Origin: Bryobacterales bacterium
GTDB taxonomy: Bacteria; Acidobacteriota; Terriglobia; Bryobacterales; Bryobacteraceae
DNA length: 12,244 nucleotides
Reading direction: 5' to 3'
Assembly: GCA_003132905.1 (NCBI GenBank)
Contig: PKZC01000201.1
Coordinates: forward strand, 9,238-21,481
Part shown: piece by piece, positions 1 to 5,671 of the stretch
Position numbering within the stretch: position 1 is the first letter of the stretch
Layout of the letters: every line of letters begins with the position of its first letter
Notes under the pieces: generated by a model
Databases searched by the model: none
Seen by the model: only the letters and a program-made list of their open reading frames with translations
Told to the model about the DNA's origin: nothing
Position numbers and translations under genes: made by a program

Positions 1-819
1 CCAAAGATCGCGCCGATGGAAATCCGGATCGGCTCCATTGATTTTGACGGCTTCGTTCCACATCACTGATTGCATGCCGAGTTTCGGCTTCCAATGAAAT
101 TTGACGAAGGTGGATTTCCCTTGCGCCGTTACGAGCCGGTAGGTGTGGACGCCGAAGCCTTCCATAAAGCGGAAGGACCGAGGGATGGCGCGATCGGACA
201 TGACCCACATGATCATGTGCATGCTTTCGGGCATCAGCGAAATGAAATCCCAGAAGTTGTCGTGAGCAGTCTGGGCTTGCGGGAAATCGCGATCGGGCTC
301 GGCTTTTGCGGCATGAATCAGATCGGGGAATTTGATTGCGTCCTGAATAAAGAAGACGGGGATGTTGTTGCCGACGATGTCCCAATTGCCTTGTTGGGTG
401 TAAAGCTTTACCGCGAAACCGCGAACGTCGCGGGCCAGGTCAGCGGATCCCTTGTTGCCGGCCACTGTCGAGAAGCGCACGAAGGCCGGAGTCTTCTCGC
501 CGGCGCGTTGGAAGAGATCGGCTGCGGTAACCTCGGGGATCGGCTCGTAGGTTTCGAAATATCCGTGCGCGCCGAATCCACGGGCATGAACCACGCGCTC
601 GGGAATCCGCTCGTGATCGAAATGGAAGATTTTCTCGCGGAGGTGAAAGTCCTCTAAAGTCGTCGGCCCTCGCGGACCCACTTTGAGTGAGTTCTGATCG
701 TCGGAAACGGGCGTTCCCTGCTGGGTGGTAAGGATCAGTACATCCCCGTTGGAAGTTTGATGAAGTTCGCCGCCTTTGCCGCGCACTACGTCGTCTACAC
801 GTCTTGTTTTTTGTTTCAT
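1..819 (-). CDS. katE: Large-subunit (KatE/HPII-type) catalase, N-terminal part
   Basis: Haem catalase converting H2O2 to water and oxygen in the cytoplasm. The window holds the first 273 codons and the gene continues past the left edge. The start at 819 is preceded by AAGGA four bases upstream (824-828). Visible landmarks are [13 protein letters not shown] (about residues 40-52), [15 protein letters not shown] (67-81) with the distal catalytic His at about 78, [12 protein letters not shown] (149-160) with the distal Asn at about 151, and PDFHRRDLW at the cut end. The His-to-Asn spacing of 73 residues is the same as in E. coli KatE. The sequence before the catalase core is much shorter than in KatE, so the N-terminal arm is reduced. 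The C-terminal flavodoxin-like domain of large-subunit catalases cannot be checked here. It is the third gene of a minus-strand cluster, 41 bases after the DUF6496-type gene. The family is very sure; the large-subunit class is an inference from sequence style. Confidence 0.95.
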   Translation of the reverse strand, partial: MKQKTRRVDDVVRGKGGELHQTSNGDVLILTTQQGTPVSDDQNSLKVGPRGPTTLEDFHLREKIFHFDHERIPERVVHARGFGAHGYFETYEPIPEVTAADLFQRAGEKTPAFVRFSTVAGNKGSADLARDVRGFAVKLYTQQGNWDIVGNNIPVFFIQDAIKFPDLIHAAKAEPDRDFPQAQTAHDNFWDFISLMPESMHMIMWVMSDRAIPRSFRFMEGFGVHTYRLVTAQGKSTFVKFHWKPKLGMQSVMWNEAVKINGADPDFHRRDLW

Positions 820-860
820 TCTATCCTTTAGTGAATAATCGCTGGGCCTGCTGGCCAGAC

Positions 861-1307
861 TTATCGCGACTTGCGGGCGCGGGTCCGGGCAGCTTTCTTT
901 GCGGCTTGGCTCCGGTTGGCCGCTCCGCGCTTCTTGGCGCTGGAGTGAGCCTGGCGCGACAACGCGGTGTGCGATGCGGCGGCATGCCCTTCACGTTTCA
1001 GAGCGGAAGTCACGCCCTGCGATCTCTTTTTCGAAACGGGGCTAGAAGGGTTCGAACCCTTGGCGTCGTCGCGCTCGGCTTGTTTGCGCGTGCGCTCGGA
1101 CCCGTTCTTCGGCGGCGGAAGTTTCACTCCAGCACGCCGTGCTTTCGACAGGCCAATTGCGATGGCTTGTTTAGCGGAGCGAGCGCCGTGCTTTCCCTCG
1201 CGCACATGATCCATCTCTTCTTTGACAAATTCTCCCGCTTGCGTGGACGGAGCTTTGCCCTGGCGTTTGTCTTGCTGGGCACGCTGCAGCGTTTTCTTCT
1301 CAGGCAT
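861..1307 (-). CDS. Small basic DUF6496-type protein, long form
   Basis: A 148-residue, very basic protein of unknown function. The start at 1307 is chosen because AAGGAG lies seven bases upstream (1315-1320); an upstream in-frame ATG at 1409 would overlap the preceding gene by 74 bases and give a Cys/Trp-rich leader unlike the rest. The N-terminal part (about residues 1-67) carries the recognisable family region, including [21 protein letters not shown] and [15 protein letters not shown]. From about residue 70 to the end it is a low-complexity tail rich in Lys, Arg, Ser and Ala, ending in [12 protein letters not shown], which resembles histone-H1-like or other nucleic-acid-binding tails. It lies between the TPP enzyme gene (28-base gap) and the catalase gene (41-base gap), so cotranscription is likely. 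I recall proteins of this type as DUF6496, but no function is established. Nucleoid or RNA binding during stress is only an inference from charge and context. Confidence 0.85.
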   Translation of the reverse strand: MPEKKTLQRAQQDKRQGKAPSTQAGEFVKEEMDHVREGKHGARSAKQAIAIGLSKARRAGVKLPPPKNGSERTRKQAERDDAKGSNPSSPVSKKRSQGVTSALKREGHAAASHTALSRQAHSSAKKRGAANRSQAAKKAARTRARKSR

Positions 1308-1335
1308 TTTGAATCTCCTTAGGCAAGAATGTAAA

Positions 1336-3090
1336 TCACAGCAACTCGCGGACCTTATTCTGCACCATGGTCTCCAGGATTTTGCGGCGGTCGGGTGTTC
1401 CTCGCGCAAGCGATTCGGCGAAATGCGCAGCCTGTTTTGCCGTGACCTTAGGAGGCATGGGCGGTTCGTTTGGATCGACGATCGCTTCGATGACTACTGG
1501 ACCGGGCGTACTCAGTGCTCGATCTAAAATCTCTCCGCATTCGTTGGGATCTTCGATGCTGAAACCGGCGCCACCGCAAGCACGCGCAAAATCGGCAAAG
1601 TGGATGGGCGTAAGATCGCACTCGTACTCGGGGTTACCGAGGAACACCATTTGTTCCCAGCGGATCTGGCCCAAGGAATTGTTTTTGACGATTACGATCT
1701 TAATGGGCAGACGATAGCGAACGGCGGTGACGAATTCCGCCATCAGCATGCTGAATCCGCCGTCGCCTACAAAGCCAACGCATAAACGATCGGGATAGGC
1801 GATTTGCGACGCAATGGTGTAGGGCAATCCGCAAGCCATGGTGGCGAGATTTCCGGACACGGTGTGCATTTGCCCACTCCGCGCGGGAATGTGACGCGCC
1901 CACCAAGTGGCAATGGTCCCGGAATCGCAATTAACAATGGCATCGGACGGCAGACGCTTGCCGAGTTCCGCAGCCAACCGTTGGGGCTTCATCGGCTTCG
2001 AGGTGTCGGCCGCCTGCGCATCCATGCGCTTGTTCCAATCCTTCATCCCCGCTTGCGCTCGTTTCAGGAAGCTTCTTTTTTCATTGGTTCGCAACAGAGG
2101 AAGAAGCTTTTCGAGCGAACGGCGGCAATCGCCTACCAAGCCGACTTCGACCGGATATCGCAAACCAATGCGGAGCGGATCGAGATCGATTTGCACAGCA
2201 CGAGCTTGTCCAGGTTCCGGCAGAAACTCGATATAGGGGAAGCTGCTGCCAACGATTAGCAAGGTGTCGCAATCTTCCATCACCTCCTGAGAAGGCAGGG
2301 TACCAAGCAGTCCGATGCCGCCGGTGGTGTAGGGACTGTCGTCGGGCACCGCGGCCTTTCCCAGAAGTGCTTTCACAATCGGTGCGGACAGCTTGGCGGC
2401 CGTTTGCTCCAGTTCGCTGGAAGCGGAGAGAGCGCCACGCCCCGCTAGGATCGCGATTCGTTTTCCGGCGTTGAGAATCTCCGCTGCTTTCCGCAAATCA
2501 TCATCGGAAGGGATGCGCGCGCTCTCGGCCGCAACATCGGAGACATGCTTGGGAACGTTACGCGGATTCCGCCCGTTTCCTTTGCTCTTTACTTCGAGTT
2601 CCTGGAAGTCAACCGGGATGCAAAGATGAGATACGCCTCGATACACCAACGCCGCGCGGCACGCCAGCTCGGCGATATTCTCCATGTGAGCCGGGCCCAT
2701 GCAGCGCGTGTTATAGACGCAGACGTTTTCAAACAGCTTGTCCAGTTCCACGTCCTGTTGGGTATAGGTATCGGTAAGATCGTGGAACTGCATGCCCGTA
2801 ATTGCGAGCACCGGTTGCCCATCCAACTTGGCGTCATACAACCCGTTCAGCAGATGAATGCCACCCGGTCCCGAGGTTGCCAGACAGCAACCCAACTTTC
2901 CGGTGTGCTTGGCATAGGCGCAGGCCATGAAAGCAGCTGCCTCCTCATGCCGCACCTGAATGAATCGGATTTTATCTTTCCGCTTGCGGAGCGCTTCGAT
3001 GATTCCATTGATCCCGTCGCCGGGTAATCCGAAGATGGTATCCACGCCCCAGGCTTGTAATGTCTCGATCAGAACATCCGATGCGTTCAT
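1336..3090 (-). CDS. Thiamine-pyrophosphate enzyme of the pyruvate oxidase (POX/PoxB) family
   Basis: A 584-residue three-domain TPP enzyme close in length to pyruvate oxidases (about 570-600). Order: pyrimidine-binding domain (about 1-170) with GLPGDGINGI (21-30) and RHEEAAAF carrying the conserved TPP-activating Glu (about 49); central domain (about 190-330) with VGSSFPYIEFLPEP; then the pyrophosphate domain with the Mg-binding GDGGFSMLMAEF followed by KNNSLGQIRWEQ. TSGPGGIHLLNGLYDA is very like both Lactobacillus pyruvate oxidase and E. coli PoxB. Either acetyl phosphate plus H2O2 or acetate plus reduced quinone could be the product; the sequence does not decide. An acetolactate synthase is less likely because of the GPGG..LLNGLYDA pattern and the context. 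Start: ATG at 3090 has AGGGG four bases upstream and places the N terminus as in the family. An in-frame ATG at 3120 adds ten residues but has no good ribosome site and sits in a direct repeat. First gene of the cluster with DUF6496 and catalase. Confidence 0.9.
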   Translation of the reverse strand: MNASDVLIETLQAWGVDTIFGLPGDGINGIIEALRKRKDKIRFIQVRHEEAAAFMACAYAKHTGKLGCCLATSGPGGIHLLNGLYDAKLDGQPVLAITGMQFHDLTDTYTQQDVELDKLFENVCVYNTRCMGPAHMENIAELACRAALVYRGVSHLCIPVDFQELEVKSKGNGRNPRNVPKHVSDVAAESARIPSDDDLRKAAEILNAGKRIAILAGRGALSASSELEQTAAKLSAPIVKALLGKAAVPDDSPYTTGGIGLLGTLPSQEVMEDCDTLLIVGSSFPYIEFLPEPGQARAVQIDLDPLRIGLRYPVEVGLVGDCRRSLEKLLPLLRTNEKRSFLKRAQAGMKDWNKRMDAQAADTSKPMKPQRLAAELGKRLPSDAIVNCDSGTIATWWARHIPARSGQMHTVSGNLATMACGLPYTIASQIAYPDRLCVGFVGDGGFSMLMAEFVTAVRYRLPIKIVIVKNNSLGQIRWEQMVFLGNPEYECDLTPIHFADFARACGGAGFSIEDPNECGEILDRALSTPGPVVIEAIVDPNEPPMPPKVTAKQAAHFAESLARGTPDRRKILETMVQNKVRELL

Positions 3091-3102
3091 TGCGCCCCTA
3101 TA

Positions 3103-3130
3103 TTTTTTTAGACCGGCCATTTTTTAGACC
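3103..3130. repeat. 11-bp direct repeat at the 5' end of the TPP enzyme gene
   Basis: On the plus strand TTTTTTAGACC occurs at 3104-3114 (with one further T at 3103) and at 3120-3130, a period of 16 bases. On the minus strand this reads as two copies of GGTCTAAAAAA directly before the ATG at 3090, and the alternative upstream ATG (3120) lies between them. It may be a small tandem duplication or a pair of regulator sites. What is seen is only the repeat; its role is not known. Confidence 0.7.
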
Positions 3131-3132
3131 AG

Positions 3133-3179
3133 TTCGGGCGAAGTTAGTTTCAAACTTGGTTGAATCGGCCCGAAACTTG
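3133..3179. promoter_or_regulatory. Divergent control region between TPP enzyme and udgX
   Basis: The 111 bases between the two divergent starts (3090 and 3202) must hold both promoters. They contain a 7-bp inverted repeat, TTCGGGC (3133-3139) with GCCCGAA (3168-3174); a nearly central palindrome AGTTTCAAACT (3146-3156); and a direct repeat AAACTTG at 3152-3158 and 3173-3179, 21 bases apart, about two helix turns. No convincing -35/-10 pair stands out. A shared operator for the stress genes on each side is an inference. Confidence 0.35.
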
Positions 3180-3201
3180 CTGGTGAAATTTTGAGGGGGC
3201 C

Positions 3202-3856
3202 ATGCCACGAACAGAATCCAGCAACAGCGCAGCCGACTATATTCCGGAACAAGCGGCTCTGCGCACTCTTCGGGAAGCAGTGCAGAAATGCCGGGGATGC
3301 GATCTCTACGCTCATGCGACGCAGGCCGTGTTCGGCGAAGGGCCGAAATCCGCCGACATCGTTTTGATCGGCGAACAACCTGGGGACGAGGAAGATCGAC
3401 AAGGACATCCGTTCGTGGGGCCATCCGGCAAGCTGTTGGATCGGGCGCTGGTAGATGCTGGAATTGACCGGTCGTTGCTTTACGTAACCAACGCGGTGAA
3501 GCATTTTAAGTTCGAAGAGCGCGGCAAGCGCAGGTTACACAAGAAGCCTAACGGGATAGAAATCAGAGCGTGCCAGCCATGGTTGGAGGCGGAGATCAAT
3601 TTGCTGCAACCTCAAAATCATCGTGTGCCTGGGCGCCACTGCCGCGCAGACCATCTTCGGCAGCACCTATCGCTTGACGAAAGAACGCGGACAGTTCGTC
3701 CAAAATGCCTGGGCACGCTATGTGACGTCGACCGTGCATCCCTCGGCTGTGCTGCGCGCGCCGGACGAAGAGCAACGGCATATGGAATATGAAAAGTTCG
3801 TGGGCGATTTGAAGAAAGTGCAGCGCGTCTGGAAGGGACTTCGCAATCAGGCCTGA
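3202..3856 (+). pseudogene. udgX: UdgX-type uracil-DNA glycosylase, split by a one-base frameshift
   Basis: Removes uracil from DNA; UdgX proteins are known to form a covalent adduct with the abasic site. The start at 3202 has GAGGGGG two bases before it. In the first frame are the Fe-S ligands C30 and C33 (CRGC), motif A GEQPGDEED (57-65) followed by HPFVGPSG, the UdgX-specific loop KRRLHKKP (109-116) with the presumed covalent His113, and the third cysteine C124. Near 3610-3614 the homology jumps one frame: VCLGATAAQ with the fourth cysteine, then the second active-site motif HPSAVLRA, continue to the stop at 3854-3856. Removing one base there would give a normal protein of about 217 residues ending in KGLRNQA. 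Read as it stands, the first frame goes on to 3792 with unrelated sequence. Because everything else is intact, this is either a recent mutation or a sequencing/assembly error. The usual loop is KRRIH; Leu replaces Ile here. The 3' end overlaps the convergent iron permease gene by 10 bases. Confidence 0.85.
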
Positions 3857-4263
3857 TTCGGGGGCGGGTCGGATAAAGATGTCATGCCCGATCTCGCACG
3901 CGCCAGTTCCGCCATTTTGGCATAACGTTCTTTGATGCGGACCAGATCTTCTTCGCTCAGCTCTTCCAAGTTGATGAACGCGTTTTGCGCTCCACGCATG
4001 GCACGCAGAAGTTCATCCGCCTTCAGTTGCAAGGCAGCGCTTTCGCGATTCTGCGTGTTCTGGATGAGAAAGAGCATCAGCATCGCGACGATGTTCGACA
4101 CGGTGTTGATCACCAGCTGCCATGTATCGCTCCAGTGAAAGAGCGGTCCGCTTCCGAGCCAAACCAAAGTAAGCAGGCACACCGTCAAGAAGGCCGGACT
4201 GGAACCAGTCACTTTCGCGGCCTTCTGGGCCATTTTGGCAAACCAAGTGTTCGACGTTGTCAT
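3847..4263 (-). CDS. Low-affinity iron permease family membrane protein
   Basis: A 138-residue inner-membrane protein of the family called low-affinity iron (Fe/Cu) permease in bacteria. Two hydrophobic helices are visible, about residues 24-42 (FLTVCLLTLVWLGSGPLF) and 49-68 (LVINTVSNIVAMLMLFLIQ), followed by the family's characteristic NTQNRESAALQLKADELLR segment (69-87) and an acidic/basic helical tail (about 96-125). Bacterial members are short compared with the fungal Fet4 transporter, and direct evidence for iron transport by them is weak; the name follows the family. The start at 4263 is fixed by an in-frame stop a few codons upstream. AGGAG lies only one base before the ATG, an unusually tight spacing. 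The gene converges on udgX with a 10-base overlap of the two ends and has no terminator between them. Its neighbours are catalase, UdgX and DUF6496 genes, which suggests a stress role rather than bulk iron nutrition. Confidence 0.85.
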   Translation of the reverse strand: MTTSNTWFAKMAQKAAKVTGSSPAFLTVCLLTLVWLGSGPLFHWSDTWQLVINTVSNIVAMLMLFLIQNTQNRESAALQLKADELLRAMRGAQNAFINLEELSEEDLVRIKERYAKMAELARARSGMTSLSDPPPNQA

Positions 4264-4363
4264 GCTCCTATTGTGGCTCTATAGCAATTTGTCGAGCGTT
4301 ATTGGCGGGTCGCGCACGCGCTTTCCCGTGACAATATCTTTTGTACCTATGGGACTGACGCGC

Positions 4364-4372
4364 TGGTATTAA
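4364..4372 (+). promoter_or_regulatory. Possible extended -10 promoter for the short DUF6496 gene
   Basis: In the 210 bases between the divergent iron permease and short DUF6496 genes, TGGTATTAA resembles an extended -10 element (TGn then TATTAA, four of six matches to TATAAT). A TTGTAC at 4341-4346 is 20 bases upstream, too far for a normal -35. It would give a leader of about 95 bases. An 11-bp palindrome (TAGATCATCTA, 4410-4420) and a small hairpin (GGCAT/ATGCC, 4393-4406) lie in that leader. Weak support. Confidence 0.25.
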
Positions 4373-4473
4373 TTTTGGGATCATCCTGCGCTGGCATGCT
4401 TATGCCCGTTAGATCATCTAGAGCGAGTTTGGTAACAGTTTCCGCTGGCGAGTATCTAGCCAATGAGGAACTC

Positions 4474-4680
4474 ATGGCTAAGAAAACAGCTTCCAAGAAA
4501 AAGTCTGCGTCTAAGACGAAGGGCCGGACCAAGACCAAGAAAGTGATGCATGAGTACAAGGAAGGGAAGTTAAAGTCGGGCGGCCGCAAGAAAGTAACAA
4601 GCCGAAAACAGGCGGTAGCGATCGCTCTGAGCGAGGCACGTAAGTCGGGGGCGAAAATCCCGAAGAAGAAGAGTAAGTAG
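4474..4680 (+). CDS. Small basic DUF6496-type protein, short form
   Basis: A 68-residue, lysine-rich protein of unknown function. The start at 4474 has GAGGAA three bases upstream; upstream in-frame ATGs (for example 4375) lead into unrelated sequence and have no ribosome site. Residues 1-23 are almost entirely Lys, Ser, Thr and Ala. The rest is the family core: VMHEYKEGKLKSG then KQAVAIALSEARKSGAKIP. That core matches the long form at 861-1307 in the pattern EGK, KQA(V/I)AI, LS.AR..G.K.P, so the two are distant paralogues, one with a basic tail before the core and one with it after. It stands alone on the plus strand, divergent from the iron permease gene and followed by a repeat-rich spacer. 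Binding to nucleic acid is inferred from charge only. Confidence 0.8.
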   Translation: MAKKTASKKKSASKTKGRTKTKKVMHEYKEGKLKSGGRKKVTSRKQAVAIALSEARKSGAKIPKKKSK

Positions 4681-4702
4681 GAAGATCAGAAGTCAGAAGA
4701 CT

Positions 4703-4755
4703 GAATTCAGAATTAAGAATTCAGAAGGCAGGAGACAGAATTCAGAATTAAGAAT
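4703..4755. repeat. 18-bp direct repeat in an A/G-rich tract
   Basis: GAATTCAGAATTAAGAAT occurs exactly at 4703-4720 and again at 4738-4755, 35 bases apart. The surrounding 4681-4760 is made of variants of TCAGAA and AGAATT, nearly all purine plus T, in sharp contrast to the GC-rich genes on both sides. Unit length is irregular, so it is a degenerate repeat rather than a clean microsatellite. It begins directly at the stop of the short DUF6496 gene. Confidence 0.85.
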
Positions 4756-4766
4756 GAGGAGCGGCG

Positions 4767-4916
4767 TCAGACGGGTAACTTTTCGGCATCGGGATATTGG
4801 TGCTGACGCCGGCCTTCCGCGCCATCGTACTTCGTGGGGGTCTTGAAGAGTTCCAGATGTCCATCAGCGGCAGCGTCACGGCGGTCGCGCCTGCCCTTGA
4901 GTCCTCCCTTTCCCAT
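4767..4916 (-). CDS. Doubtful small ORF, 49 codons, no recognised family
   Basis: ATG at 4916 to TGA at 4767-4769 gives a hydrophilic 49-residue peptide starting MGKGGLKGRRDRRDAAADG and ending YPDAEKLPV. The frame stays open upstream to a TAG at 4974-4976, reading FFDSCWEYHRGKSEDW just before the ATG, so a remnant of a longer gene is also possible. There is only a poor ribosome site (GTGAAGA). The residue mix looks more protein-like than the opposite strand, but I recognise no motif. Low confidence that it is expressed. Confidence 0.25.
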   Translation of the reverse strand: MGKGGLKGRRDRRDAAADGHLELFKTPTKYDGAEGRRQHQYPDAEKLPV

Positions 4917-5054
4917 CCAATCTTCACTTTTGCCGCGATGGTATTCCCAGCAGCTGTCGAAGAATGTGATCCGCTAGACGCCGGAAATTACGGAAAACAG
5001 GCACACATAACCGTTAGACCGTACATGGGCCGAAAGACATGAAACCTTTTTGCG

Positions 5055-5080
5055 CCGTGGAGGATCGTAGTCCTTCACGG
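5055..5080. other. Hairpin upstream of the molybdenum hydroxylase operon
   Basis: A 10-bp stem, CCGTGGAGGA (5055-5064) with TCCTTCACGG (5071-5080), closed by the six-base loop TCGTAG. The only irregular pair is a G-U. There is no T-run after it, so it is not a standard terminator on the plus strand. It lies 82 bases before the start at 5162 and could be an operator or an RNA element. Confidence 0.5.
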
Positions 5081-5161
5081 TATAGAAGTATATGCGAGGC
5101 GATTCTCAATTGAAGCTGATAATCTGTTAGGAAAGTCTAAATACCCCAGGGAGGCTCGCGA

Positions 5162-5671
5162 ATGGCCGGCGAACTCAAGATCAGGGTGAACGAACGCCCG
5201 TGGACTGTTTCAGCTTCACCCGATACGCCACTGTTGTACGTTCTTTCAAACGAACTGCTGCTGCAAGGCCCGCGCTTTGGTTGCGGACTGGCGCAGTGCG
5301 GATCGTGTTCGGTGCTGGTAAATGGCGTGGAAACGCGTTCCTGCGTCACTCCGGTTTCGGCGGTGCAAGGGAAATCGGTGACTACGCTCGAAGGATTGCC
5401 AGCCTGGTATGCCGCGCAAAAGAAACTGAAGCAGCCCCCGGCGCTGCATCCAGTGCAACAAGCCATGCTGGACGAACAGGCCGCGCAATGCGGATATTGC
5501 TATAACGGCATGATCGTGAAGTCGGCGGAGCTGCTGGCCAAGAATCCCGCCCCAACTGAAGCGCAAATCCGGACAGCCATGAACGGACACCTGTGCCGCT
5601 GCGGGACATATCCACGCATCATAACGGCGGTGCAGCGGGCATCGCGCGCGATGGCGGAGGCTAAGGCATGA
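5162..5671 (+). CDS. [2Fe-2S] small subunit of a molybdenum hydroxylase (IorA/CoxS type)
   Basis: A 169-residue electron-transfer subunit with two [2Fe-2S] clusters. The first, ferredoxin-like cluster has C41, C46, C49 and C61 (CGLAQCGSC then RSC). The second has C110, C113, C145 and C147 (CGYC then CRCG), the usual pattern of the xanthine oxidase family. It passes electrons from the molybdenum site in the partner subunit to an acceptor not seen here. Start at 5162 with AGGGAGG (5148-5154) seven bases upstream. The stop overlaps the start of the large-subunit gene by four bases (ATGA at 5668-5671), so the two are translated together. No signal peptide is visible; export with the Tat-tagged partner is likely by analogy with related two-subunit enzymes. 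Length is typical (150-175). Family very sure; substrate unknown. Confidence 0.93.
   Translation: MAGELKIRVNERPWTVSASPDTPLLYVLSNELLLQGPRFGCGLAQCGSCSVLVNGVETRSCVTPVSAVQGKSVTTLEGLPAWYAAQKKLKQPPALHPVQQAMLDEQAAQCGYCYNGMIVKSAELLAKNPAPTEAQIRTAMNGHLCRCGTYPRIITAVQRASRAMAEAKA

Larger units (their letters stand above)
4681..5161. other. 481-base intergenic region with repeats and a hairpin
   Basis: No gene can be called with confidence. From left to right it holds a purine-rich repeat tract (about 4681-4760), a doubtful minus-strand ORF (4767-4916), a 10-bp hairpin (5055-5080) and the leader of the molybdenum hydroxylase operon. In that leader, GATAAT (5118-5123) resembles a -10 element but has no matching -35. 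The long plus-strand reading frame at 4797-5042 has no ribosome site and no recognisable motif. Confidence 0.6.

Noticed and set aside
70..657. Plus-strand open frame of 195 codons
   Set aside because: It lies opposite the catalase gene, whose minus-strand translation shows clear catalase motifs; the plus frame has none.
804..1322. Plus-strand open frame of 172 codons
   Set aside because: Antisense to the DUF6496-type gene, which has a strong ribosome site and recognisable family sequence.
3124..3504. Minus-strand frame overlapping the start of udgX and the spacer
   Set aside because: No ribosome site or family motif, and it runs against clear UdgX coding sequence.
4429..4458. TTGGTA and TATCTA spaced by 18 bases, a possible promoter for the short DUF6496 gene
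   Set aside because: The -10 match is only three of six and transcription would begin inside the ribosome site.
4797..5042. Plus-strand frame of 81 codons in the spacer
   Set aside because: No ribosome site, no recognisable motif, and the opposite frame looks more protein-like; neither is convincing.
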